Below, in pieces: positions 52,043 to 60,080 of a DNA stretch of 64,000 nucleotides (position 1 is the first letter of the stretch; every line of letters starts with the position of its first letter). Under the pieces are notes generated by a model. That model worked only from the letters and a program-made list of their open reading frames with translations. It had not been told where the DNA came from and ran no database searches. The stretch is taken from assembly GCF_019091135.1 (NCBI RefSeq), contig NZ_JAGXJW010000008.1, forward strand, positions 66,571 through 130,570, written 5' to 3'. Made by a program: the position numbers and the translations under genes. The DNA is from Cohnella sp. GbtcB17 (GTDB taxonomy: Bacteria > Bacillota > Bacilli > Paenibacillales > Paenibacillaceae).

Positions 52043-52936
52043 ATGACCGCAGATGCGAAAATAACGGTCGAGCTCGTCAGCGACGCGCAAGCCCGGTTGG
52101 GCGAAGGCCCCGTATGGGACGCGCGCGACGGAAAGCTGTACTGGGTCGACATTTTGTCCCACCGCGTACATATTCATCATCCGCAGGAGCCGGCCGGCGA
52201 CGGCGCGATGGAGCTGGCGCCCTATGTCAGCTCCATCGTGCCGCGGCGCTCGGGCGGGTTCGCGCTCACGCTGCAGGACGGCTTCTACGTCTGCGATTCG
52301 GCCGGCGGAGGACTGACGCGGCTCGCGGAGGTTGAAGCGTCCGTGCCCGGCAACCGGTTCAACGACGGCAAATGCGATCCCGCCGGACGCTACCTGGCGG
52401 GCACGATGTCGATGAACGACGAGCCGGGCCGCGGCGCGCTGTACAGCCTGGACGCCGGACATGCCGTCGCGACGCTTGTCCAAGACGTCGGCATCTCGAA
52501 CGGACTGGCCTGGTCCGGCGACGGCGCCACGTTGTATTATATCGACACGCCGACGCAGCGCGTGGTCGCCTTCGACTACGACACGGCGTCGGGCGCCGTC
52601 GCGAATCGCCGCGTAGTCGTCGAGGTGCCGACGGACGAGGGCTCGCCCGACGGCATGACCATCGATGCCGAGGGCATGCTGTGGATTGCCCATTGGGGCG
52701 GCTGGCAGGTGTCTCGGTGGAATCCGGCGACCGGCGAGAAGCTGCTGTCCGTGCCGGTGCCCGCCTCGCAGGTGACCTCCTGCGCTTTCGGCGGCGAGCG
52801 GCTGGACCGGCTGTACATCACGACGGCGCGCGCCGGCCTCGGCGAAGCCGAGCTGGCTGAGCAGCCGCACGCGGGCGGGCTCTTCTGCGCCGAGGTCGGC
52901 GTGCGGGGACTGCCGACTAACCCGTATTTTGGCTAA
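52043..52936 (+). CDS. SMP-30/gluconolactonase family lactonase
   Basis: 297 residues from ATG 52043 with GGAGG 9 bases upstream; an earlier TTG lies too close to that site. A six-bladed propeller with the family's divalent-metal residues is recognised from LGEGPVWDARDGKLYWVDI (Glu near 16), NRFNDGKCDPAGRYLAGTM (Asn/Asp near 103), ISNGLAWSGDG (Asn near 151) and SPDGMTIDAEGMLWIAHWGG (Asp near 202). It hydrolyses an aldonolactone to the aldonate consumed by the dehydratase. Its 3' flank runs into repeat array A2. Confidence 0.9.
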   Translation: MTADAKITVELVSDAQARLGEGPVWDARDGKLYWVDILSHRVHIHHPQEPAGDGAMELAPYVSSIVPRRSGGFALTLQDGFYVCDSAGGGLTRLAEVEASVPGNRFNDGKCDPAGRYLAGTMSMNDEPGRGALYSLDAGHAVATLVQDVGISNGLAWSGDGATLYYIDTPTQRVVAFDYDTASGAVANRRVVVEVPTDEGSPDGMTIDAEGMLWIAHWGGWQVSRWNPATGEKLLSVPVPASQVTSCAFGGERLDRLYITTARAGLGEAELAEQPHAGGLFCAEVGVRGLPTNPYFG

Positions 52937-53002
52937 CCGGCGGGTGCCACGATATCGACAAAATGTCCGCTAGCTGTTGCGCATCCCACTACCTCGGAGC
53001 GG

Positions 53003-53230
53003 ATAGCGGAAAAAGTTCCGCTACTGCACCCAAACCAACTACCTCGGAGCCGAAAGAGGAAGAAAGTTCCTCTATCGACTCACAAACCAGCTACCCGGGG
53101 CCGATAGCGGAAGAAAGTTCCTCTATCGACTCACAAACCAGCTACCTCGGGGCCGATAGCGGAAGAAAGTTCCTCTATCGGCTCCCAAACCAACTACCTC
53201 GGAGCCGATAGCGGAAGAAAGTTCCTCTAT
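53003..53230. repeat. Tandem hairpin array, family A, second locus, five copies
   Basis: Hairpin units start at 53003, 53053, 53104, 53156 and 53208 (period 50-52). They are the same element as at 2564-2844. Copy 1 has both arms changed (ATAGCGGAA with TTCCGCTAC), so the A-U pair at stem position 5 becomes C-G; copies 3-5 have only the left-arm change and so carry a mismatch. Linkers are of the CCCAAACCAACTACCTCGG type found once in the first array. It lies between the lactonase stop (52936) and the stop of the DUF6259-like gene (53357), a convergent gap. Confidence 0.92.
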
Positions 53231-53287
53231 CGGCTCCACACGCTCTGCTCCGCGCCCCGACTCCTCCCCCATTGCGCACGCCAATAA

Positions 53288-53309
53288 GCCGCACGGTCCT
53301 CCGCGCGGC
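53288..53309 (-). terminator. Hairpin in the convergent gap before 53357
   Basis: Arms GCCGCACGG/CCGCGCGGC around TCCT; on the minus strand the odd pair is G-U. It is followed there by TTATTGG only, so it is a weak terminator candidate for the DUF6259-like gene. Confidence 0.35.
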
Positions 53310-53356
53310 TCATCGTCTTGCTATTTCTCAAAGTTACCTACTCACCTAATGTGCGT

Positions 53357-56300
53357 TTAAGGCAGCGCCTCCAGCTTCGGCTCTCCCCAGAACGCCCAAT
53401 CGTAGCCATAATCCCCTAGCGAGTCGGTAATCAAGGTGATGACGACGGTTTTGCCCGCATAGGCGGAAAGGGAGACGCTGAACGGCGTCCACGCGCCGCC
53501 GGGCTGCAGATCGTCCGACCACAGCTCGCTGCCGTTGACGGCGACGCGGAAGCCGACACCCTGCGAGTCCTCCGCGCCGTCCTTGATACCCGCGAAGCCG
53601 GTCAGCTTAGCGCCGCCCGCCGGCAGCGTCACGACGTAGTCGATGCGCGTCTGCCCGCGCTGCGGCGGATGCGCGTCGAGCCCCTGCTTCTGCACGCCCA
53701 GCACGGCGCCGGTGCCCGCCTTGCCGCCGAACGGATCCTGCGGCGGCGCCGTCGTACCGTCCTCGAACTGCAGGCTCGAATCGAACGGCTGCGCGGACAG
53801 CGACAGCGGCAACGTCACGGCACCGCCCGTGCTGTAGATCAGATACACTTGATCGGTCGCAGGCGCCGTGACCTTGTAGCGGTTCGTGCCAAGCGACGTA
53901 TACGTCGCCAGTCCGGACGCCGAAGCCACCGACGCGAGCGGACGCGGGCTGACGAGCGTCAGATCCACACTGCGAGCAGCGCCCGTCTGTGCCAGCGCAA
54001 CATGCGGCGCCACCCAGACGGCGGAGTCGTTGTCGACCGTCGTGCCGGGATGCGTCTCCATGCGGATCGTGACTTCCTTGCCCTTGAACGACGACAGATC
54101 CAGCGATACCGGCGTCGGCGTCGCGCTGTGGCTGAACTGCTCCGCGCTCAGCACCGGACGCGTGGCGGCAGGCGCAGCCTTTTCCCAGGCATACACCTTA
54201 AACGTCACGCCGTCGCTGCTCGCCACGTTCGCCTCCGAGCCGAGCTGGACGCCCGTCTCGAACGTCGGCGTACGGTCCGCCGGCAGCGTCACGTCGAACT
54301 CGAGCCACGTATGCCCGCCCTGCCACACGCCTGAGTACGGCGGATGCGCGAGGATGCGATCGCCCCAATGCTGCACGGTCCCGCCCTGCGCGAACGAATA
54401 CGAGAATCCGTTCGTCGAGGAAAAAGAAGTCGCCGTCTGGTGCACGGTACCGTCGGCGAGCTTCTCGCCCGCGCGAATCGGACCGGCGTAATTCATGAAG
54501 TCGACGCTCGCCGGCTGCTGCAAGTCCTGCAGAGAGAGCACGGTATGATTCGTATGGACGGCCACCGACTTCATCCTGACGTCTGCGGGCATCCCGTCGA
54601 TATGGAAAGCCGTCTGATCGCGCGGCAGATCAAGATACAAATAAGTCTTATCTGGGTTGAGACCGAACAGCTCATCACTGTCATACAGATACCAGCCCGG
54701 GATCCGTCCCGGCAGCGTCACGCTGTCCGAGCCGTACAAGTAGCGCAGCACGCCGACGTCCCCGCCCGAGCCCCCGGCCCCGTAAGCGGTCAGCTTTTCC
54801 CCGTAGGCATCCCGCTCGTACTTGGCCGACTTTCCGCTTGCCGTCTTGAAGGTGAACAGCGAATCGCCGTTCCACTGGCTGAAGTCGAGCTGCGGCTTGT
54901 TGTCCTGGTACCAGCGCGCCTCCGCGAACAGCTGCGCCATCAGCGGCGACGGGTTCGCGACTTGCGCGTAGGTCGGCCGGGTCAGCATCGGAACGGCGCC
55001 TAGCCGGTTCTGGACGACCTTGTGCCAGGCGATAAAATAGTCCTCGGTCAGCGGATTCGCATGATCGGGGTGTCCGTAACTGGTCGTATAAGGCGCGAAG
55101 ATGGCCGAGCTCGCCGGCACGACCTGTTCGATCTTGCTGTCGTCCCAGGTGCCGGTCTGAGAGAAAATGCCGTACGCGTGCCGCTGCGCGAACGACTCGT
55201 ATCGGGTCGTGATCTCGTTCAGGCTCTCGCCGCCTAGCGCTACATTAGTAGGCAGCTGCTCTCTCAGCTCGCGGTGCAGCGCGATGTTGCCCTGCAGCAT
55301 ATTGCGCCCGTCGATCGTGCCGTTGGCATCGTTATACATGAGCAGCGACTGGTCGAGATGAATGCCGTCCGGATGGAGCGACTGGACGAGCTGCACCATT
55401 TTGCCGACGAACAGCGTCCGCCACGCCTGCGAAGCCGGATTGATCTGCGCAAACTTGATGTGACTCGAGCCCGCGGTGTATTCGGAGAAAACGGGCTGCA
55501 GCGAAAAGGGATCCTTGACCTGGTACGGCTGCATGGCCGCAAATGCCGGATTGTTCGGATCGACGCCGAAAATGTTGACATACAGCATGACCTTGAAGCC
55601 GAGCGCCTGCGCCGCCTGAATCTTGGCCGCGATATCGGCCTTCGGCGTGTAGTCCGGGAAGTCGACGTCGTACGGGTCCTCGCGCCAGCCGGGCACGACG
55701 AGCAGCGTCTGCGACGGCTCCACCTCCTGCGCCAGCACATTCAGCGTCTGCGCGTCCTCGAGATCTGTCAGCACGGTGAACTGTACGTCCTTGGCCCACG
55801 CCGGCTGCAGCTTGGACAGCTTGGACAGGTCGAACTTTTTGTCCGCCCAGGTCCGGTACAGTGTAGCCCCGTTCACCCAGTCTCCCGTATAGGCCTTCAG
55901 CCGCCAGCCGGTGGACACGGCCTTGCGCACCTGGGCGAACGGCGCGGGCGCATATGTCTCCACACCGACGTAAAAGTTGCCGTTCTCATGCTTCACATGC
56001 AGCGACTTGAAAAACCGGGCGTCGTCGTCGCCGTGAACAAGCATGCCGCCGCCGCTGCCCTGGATGATGAACATCTGCGCTTCCCAGATGTTGGGGTAAT
56101 CGAACTGCTGGAAGCCGTACGCCGCGTCCGGCGATTCTGCCGTCAGCCGGATGCCGCCCAGCACCGGGAGGATCAGATCGTAAGTATCGGGCACGACCAT
56201 TCCCCACTGCACGCCCGAGATGCCGCCCGCCTGCGTATCGGCGTTCTGACTGATCGTGAGCGTGCCGTCGTACTTGGTCGCCACGGTCGTCTCGAGCTCG

Positions 56301-56626
56301 GCCAGGCTCTGGCCGCTGCCCCAAGTCTGTGCGTAGGTCGTATGCCCTTTCTTGACAGTCGAGGCGGAGACGGCCGTGTCGTTCCACAAGCCGCTGCCGC
56401 CGCCCAGCGTCCGGTGCCGGATGCCGGTTAGCGCCGGGCCGCTTCCCTTGGCCAGCGTCACCGTGCCGTAGGTAAAATTCAGCGCGCCTGTCGAGGCGTT
56501 CAAGGTCACGGCCGGACCTTCGGCCGCAGCCGAATCGCCGCCGGCTAGCGCGCCTCCCCAAACCATGACGGCGGCAAGCCCCGTCATCATCGTCTTTCTC
56601 CACTTCCCGCGCCAACTCGCGTTCAT
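53357..56626 (-). CDS. Secreted DUF6259-like TIM-barrel glycoside hydrolase with C-terminal sandwich domains
   Basis: 1089 residues. ATG 56626 after AAGGGGA. Signal peptide 1-34. An N-terminal beta-sandwich (40-270) precedes a barrel domain (275-640) with LLVVPGWREDPYDVDFP, FKVMLYVNIFG, DGIHLDQSLLMYND (Asp near 425) and ALGGESLNE (Glu near 457); the last two are positioned like catalytic acids of related barrels. Two galactose-binding-like domains follow (about 735-880 and 950-1085). DUF6259 proteins are GH-like but uncharacterised. It is the last gene of uptake cassette 3, so its glycan is probably the one imported and then cut by the GH32 enzyme. Confidence 0.78.
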   Translation of the reverse strand: MNASWRGKWRKTMMTGLAAVMVWGGALAGGDSAAAEGPAVTLNASTGALNFTYGTVTLAKGSGPALTGIRHRTLGGGSGLWNDTAVSASTVKKGHTTYAQTWGSGQSLAELETTVATKYDGTLTISQNADTQAGGISGVQWGMVVPDTYDLILPVLGGIRLTAESPDAAYGFQQFDYPNIWEAQMFIIQGSGGGMLVHGDDDARFFKSLHVKHENGNFYVGVETYAPAPFAQVRKAVSTGWRLKAYTGDWVNGATLYRTWADKKFDLSKLSKLQPAWAKDVQFTVLTDLEDAQTLNVLAQEVEPSQTLLVVPGWREDPYDVDFPDYTPKADIAAKIQAAQALGFKVMLYVNIFGVDPNNPAFAAMQPYQVKDPFSLQPVFSEYTAGSSHIKFAQINPASQAWRTLFVGKMVQLVQSLHPDGIHLDQSLLMYNDANGTIDGRNMLQGNIALHRELREQLPTNVALGGESLNEITTRYESFAQRHAYGIFSQTGTWDDSKIEQVVPASSAIFAPYTTSYGHPDHANPLTEDYFIAWHKVVQNRLGAVPMLTRPTYAQVANPSPLMAQLFAEARWYQDNKPQLDFSQWNGDSLFTFKTASGKSAKYERDAYGEKLTAYGAGGSGGDVGVLRYLYGSDSVTLPGRIPGWYLYDSDELFGLNPDKTYLYLDLPRDQTAFHIDGMPADVRMKSVAVHTNHTVLSLQDLQQPASVDFMNYAGPIRAGEKLADGTVHQTATSFSSTNGFSYSFAQGGTVQHWGDRILAHPPYSGVWQGGHTWLEFDVTLPADRTPTFETGVQLGSEANVASSDGVTFKVYAWEKAAPAATRPVLSAEQFSHSATPTPVSLDLSSFKGKEVTIRMETHPGTTVDNDSAVWVAPHVALAQTGAARSVDLTLVSPRPLASVASASGLATYTSLGTNRYKVTAPATDQVYLIYSTGGAVTLPLSLSAQPFDSSLQFEDGTTAPPQDPFGGKAGTGAVLGVQKQGLDAHPPQRGQTRIDYVVTLPAGGAKLTGFAGIKDGAEDSQGVGFRVAVNGSELWSDDLQPGGAWTPFSVSLSAYAGKTVVITLITDSLGDYGYDWAFWGEPKLEALP

Positions 56627-56661
56627 CGTCGCATCCCCTTCCGATCGTTGCTTTCCGTGCC

Positions 56662-58149
56662 TTACGGTTCAAGCAATACGGCTTCGAAGCTTGCGCTGCC
56701 TTCGCTGACGAAGAGCCCCCATCCCCCCTCTCGGTGATCGTACAGCCGCGCGCTCATCGCGACCTTGTCGTCCACGTACACCTCGCAAACCGTGCCGTCG
56801 ATCACGATGTCGAGCCGGCTGACGACGCCCGGCGTCAACGCGACGGGCCGCTCGAGACCGACCTCGAAGGGAACGTCTCCCTTTCTCGGCCAGCGATCGA
56901 AAACAAGTCGCTGCCGTCCCGGTTCGAGGCGGATCATATAGCCCCGGTCGAGCGCTTCGTCCGTCCGCAGCAGCACGCCGCAGCCGCGCGTGTCCGCCCC
57001 GAAGGTCACGCTCACCGACAGCCTGCATCGGGACGGCAGCGACGATGAAGCGGCAGCCGCGAACGAATCCGGAGCTTCAGCGGCCGCGGTGCATACACCC
57101 GCAGCTTCATCGCTCTCGCCTGCATCCGCCGCTCGAATCGATGTCGCGCTCGCGCCCCCGCTTCCCCCGCCAATCCGCCAGTTGCCCGCGGACTCCCGCA
57201 GCGCAATCTCCGCCGGCCGCGACATCGCCGCCCGCACGGTCTCCGGCATCCGCACAATCAACGAGCCGTCAGCCTGCTGTGCGAGCTCGTGCACGACCAA
57301 ATTTCCGCCCCACTGCCAGGTGCCTTCGTCGTGCTCACCCTCCCGCGTCGGATTCCAGCCGAACGCATAGCGCCGCTCGCCGTCGGTCCACGTTTTCGCC
57401 GCATAGAACGCCCGGTTGTCGAACGTGTCGTTCTCCGGCGCCAGCCAGGGACCCGACAGCGACCTGCTCATCCGGTAGTGCGTGACGGTGCGGTCGGAAA
57501 ACGTCGAGTACACGAGATACCACCAGTCCCCCATCCGGAACAAATCCGGGCATTCGTGCGTCGTATACAGCGACGGCGCCCAGAACGGCTCGCGCACCTC
57601 CCAGCCGCTCAGATCCTTCGAGGCGCACAGCGCGACGCAGCCCCGCCTCCGGCTCGGCCCCTCCTTCAGCCGCGCGGCCAACAGCATCCAGTACTCGCCG
57701 GCCTCCTCGTTCCAGAAGACGAACGGATCGCGCCAGTCATGCTGCTCGTAGCGGTCGGCGGGCGCATAGAAGGCTTCCTCCGGATGTTTGGTCCAGTGAA
57801 GCAGATCGGTGCTCGTCGCATGCATGACCGCCTGCTGAAGCTTGCCCTGGGCGGGATAGTGGAAGTTGTTGCCCGTGTAAAAAATGTGATAAAGCTCGCC
57901 GACCTTGAGGATGCAGCCGGTATAAATGTACAGATCCTGTGCCGACTCGCCCCCTCTGGGCAGCACCTCGCCGTATTCGGTATAGTTCACGAAGTCCTTC
58001 GTCCCGAGCAGGAACCAGGGCGTCCCTTCGCCGAAGTTTTCCTTGTCGCGCCAATCCTTCAGATACAGCAGCTTGAACTCCCCGTCCTCGTAGAACGGGA
58101 TGACGTCCGCCAGCACGCCGTCCGCCGGCCGGTAAAAAAAGTCGCTCAT
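56662..58149 (-). CDS. GH32 family glycosidase (fructosidase-type), cytoplasmic
   Basis: 495 residues. ATG 58149 directly follows the permease stop (TAAATG). No signal peptide. Five-bladed propeller motifs: N-terminal Asp in LADVIPFYEDGEF (in place of the usual WMNDPNG), DWRDPFVFW (the RDP transition-state motif, near 138) and THECPDLF with the acid/base Glu (near 197). A C-terminal GH32-type beta-sandwich (375-495) ends in IDGTVCEVYVDD. An Ala/Ser-rich insert (about 325-370) separates the domains. Hydrolysis of beta-fructosides is predicted, but the atypical nucleophile motif leaves specificity open. Confidence 0.85.
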   Translation of the reverse strand: MSDFFYRPADGVLADVIPFYEDGEFKLLYLKDWRDKENFGEGTPWFLLGTKDFVNYTEYGEVLPRGGESAQDLYIYTGCILKVGELYHIFYTGNNFHYPAQGKLQQAVMHATSTDLLHWTKHPEEAFYAPADRYEQHDWRDPFVFWNEEAGEYWMLLAARLKEGPSRRRGCVALCASKDLSGWEVREPFWAPSLYTTHECPDLFRMGDWWYLVYSTFSDRTVTHYRMSRSLSGPWLAPENDTFDNRAFYAAKTWTDGERRYAFGWNPTREGEHDEGTWQWGGNLVVHELAQQADGSLIVRMPETVRAAMSRPAEIALRESAGNWRIGGGSGGASATSIRAADAGESDEAAGVCTAAAEAPDSFAAAASSSLPSRCRLSVSVTFGADTRGCGVLLRTDEALDRGYMIRLEPGRQRLVFDRWPRKGDVPFEVGLERPVALTPGVVSRLDIVIDGTVCEVYVDDKVAMSARLYDHREGGWGLFVSEGSASFEAVLLEP

Positions 58150-59031
58150 TTACTCCTTCACGCTCCCCAGCACGATGCCTTTGACAAAGTATTTTTGCAA
58201 AAACGGATACGCCAGCAGGATCGGCAGCGCGCCGACGATAATCTGCGCCGCCTTGGAGGTGCGGGTCGAGATCGCCTCCAGCTTGTACAAATCCTCCTGC
58301 TTCACGTGAGAAAAGTCGAAGTTAATGATGATCGTCTGCAAATAGGAGGACAACGGATAATGCTCCGGCTTGTTCATCAGAATCAGGCCGTCGAACCAGG
58401 CGTTCCAGTGCCCGACGATCGTGAACAGGCCGACGGTGGCGAGCCCCGGCAGCGACAGCGGGACGTAGATCGTCCAGAGCGTGCGCAGATGGCCGGCGCC
58501 GTCGATGAAGCACGACTCCTCCAGCTCTTTGGGCAGGCCGCGGAAGAAATTCAGCAGCAGGATGACGTTGAACACGGGGACCGCGCCGGGAATGACGAGC
58601 GCCCACACCGAATCGAGCAGGCCCGTATACTTGATCGTCATGTACCAGGGGACAAGTCCGCCTGCGAAAAGAATCGTGAAGACGAAGATCCAGACGTAAA
58701 ACGTGCGCATCCGAAACGTCCTTACGTCCTTGGACAGCGGATACGCGATCATGATCGTCAGCAGCATGTTGATGGCGGTGCCCAGCAGCACGCGCTCGAG
58801 CGTAATGACGAAGGAGCGCATGAATTCGGGCCTGCTGATGATAAAGTCGTACGACTTGAGCGTAAAATCGACCGGCCAGAACGTGACCTGCCCGGCGGCG
58901 ACCGCCGCGCTCTCGCTGAACGACACCGCGAGGACGTGGACGAGCGGCAGGAAGCACAGGACGGCCAGCAAGCATAGAAACGCGGCGTTCGCCACAAGAA
59001 ACACTCGTCTGGCCGGGGAGATATGATGCAA
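58150..59031 (-). CDS. Carbohydrate ABC transporter permease, LplC/MalG type, cassette 3
   Basis: 293 residues with six membrane helices. ATG 59031. The EAA-type loop reads EESCFIDGAGHLRTLWTIYVP (near 190) and the C-terminus ends KYFVKGIVLGSVKE. It starts 16 bases after the stop of the LplB-type permease and abuts the GH32 start. It is more distant from the cassette 1 and 2 permeases than those are from each other. Confidence 0.92.
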   Translation of the reverse strand: MHHISPARRVFLVANAAFLCLLAVLCFLPLVHVLAVSFSESAAVAAGQVTFWPVDFTLKSYDFIISRPEFMRSFVITLERVLLGTAINMLLTIMIAYPLSKDVRTFRMRTFYVWIFVFTILFAGGLVPWYMTIKYTGLLDSVWALVIPGAVPVFNVILLLNFFRGLPKELEESCFIDGAGHLRTLWTIYVPLSLPGLATVGLFTIVGHWNAWFDGLILMNKPEHYPLSSYLQTIIINFDFSHVKQEDLYKLEAISTRTSKAAQIIVGALPILLAYPFLQKYFVKGIVLGSVKE

Positions 59032-59047
59032 GCGGAATCTCTCCTCT

Positions 59048-59947
59048 CTAGAAAATGCGATAGTTCGCCAGCCGATAGGCCAGCCAATAGGAGACCGATA
59101 TGAGCAGGAAGGATACGACGGACTTGAACAGGCCGACGGCCGTCGCCACGCCGTACTGCGCGTCGTTGAACGCGATCCGGTAGATCATCGTGTCGAGAAT
59201 GTCTCCGCTCTCGTATACGAGCGGATTGGCCAGGTTGAACACCTGGTCGAAGCCGGCGTTCAGCACGTTGCCGAGGCTCAGCGTCACCATGAGCACGATG
59301 ATCGGCATCATGCCGGGCAGCGTGATGTGGCGCGTCTGCTTCCAGCGTCCCGCCCCGTCCATGACCGCCGCCTCGTACAGCGTAGGATTCACACTCGTGA
59401 TCGCGGCCAGATAGACGATCGTGCTAAAGCCGAACTCCTTCCAGACGTCGGAGAGGATCAGCACGGCCGGGAACCAGCGATTGTCCGCCAGGAAAAAGAT
59501 CGGCTCGATGCCGAGCTTGCCCAGCATGGCGTTCACGATGCCCTCGGACGGCGACAGCAGATCGATCAGAATGCCGCCCAGGATGACCCAGGACAGAAAA
59601 TGGGGCAAGTAAATCAGCGTCTGCACGCCGCGCTTGATGAACGAGCGGGTCACCTCGTTAAGCAGCAGCGCAATGAAGATGGGGACGAACAGCCCCGCGA
59701 TAATTTTCATGCAGGCGATAAACAGCGTGTTCCAGATGACCTGGCCGGTGTTCGGCATATCCAGCACGAACCTGAAGTTGTCCAGCCCGATCCACGGGGA
59801 GCCGAACCAGCCGCTGAAAATCGCGAACTTCTGAAACGCGATCACGACGCCCAGCATCGGCACGTAGCTGTAGACGAGCACCAGGACGAGACCGGGCAGG
59901 AGCAGCAGGTGCAAAGGCAATTCCCGCATCCACTTTGCCGCTTTCAT
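59048..59947 (-). CDS. ABC transporter permease, LplB type, cassette 3
   Basis: 299 residues from ATG 59947, preferred over ATG 59974 because AAGGCGGTG lies upstream of the former and nothing suitable upstream of the latter. The chain begins MKAAKWMRELPLHLLLLPG, typical of the family, with six helices and EAA-type loop EAAVMDGAGRWKQTRHITLP. It partners the permease at 58150-59031 and receives ligand from 60081-61793. Confidence 0.9.
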   Translation of the reverse strand: MKAAKWMRELPLHLLLLPGLVLVLVYSYVPMLGVVIAFQKFAIFSGWFGSPWIGLDNFRFVLDMPNTGQVIWNTLFIACMKIIAGLFVPIFIALLLNEVTRSFIKRGVQTLIYLPHFLSWVILGGILIDLLSPSEGIVNAMLGKLGIEPIFFLADNRWFPAVLILSDVWKEFGFSTIVYLAAITSVNPTLYEAAVMDGAGRWKQTRHITLPGMMPIIVLMVTLSLGNVLNAGFDQVFNLANPLVYESGDILDTMIYRIAFNDAQYGVATAVGLFKSVVSFLLISVSYWLAYRLANYRIF

Positions 59948-60007
59948 TTCGTACTTCACCGCCTTTTTCCTCATTCAGCGCGTTCGGACGCCGATTCGGG
60001 GCATGAC

Positions 60008-60045
60008 GGAAGAAGGGGACGATGGCCAGGACCGTCTCCCCTTCC
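60008..60045 (-). other. Intercistronic hairpin after binding-protein gene, cassette 3
   Basis: GAAGGGG and CCCCTTC arms with extra GAC/GTC pairing, 36 bases past the binding-protein stop and before the permease start. There is no T-tract. Same relative position as the hairpins at 3959 and 32495. Confidence 0.5.
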
Positions 60046-60080
60046 GCCTGTCTATGCCGCGAGCGTCCGCGCATTCGCTT

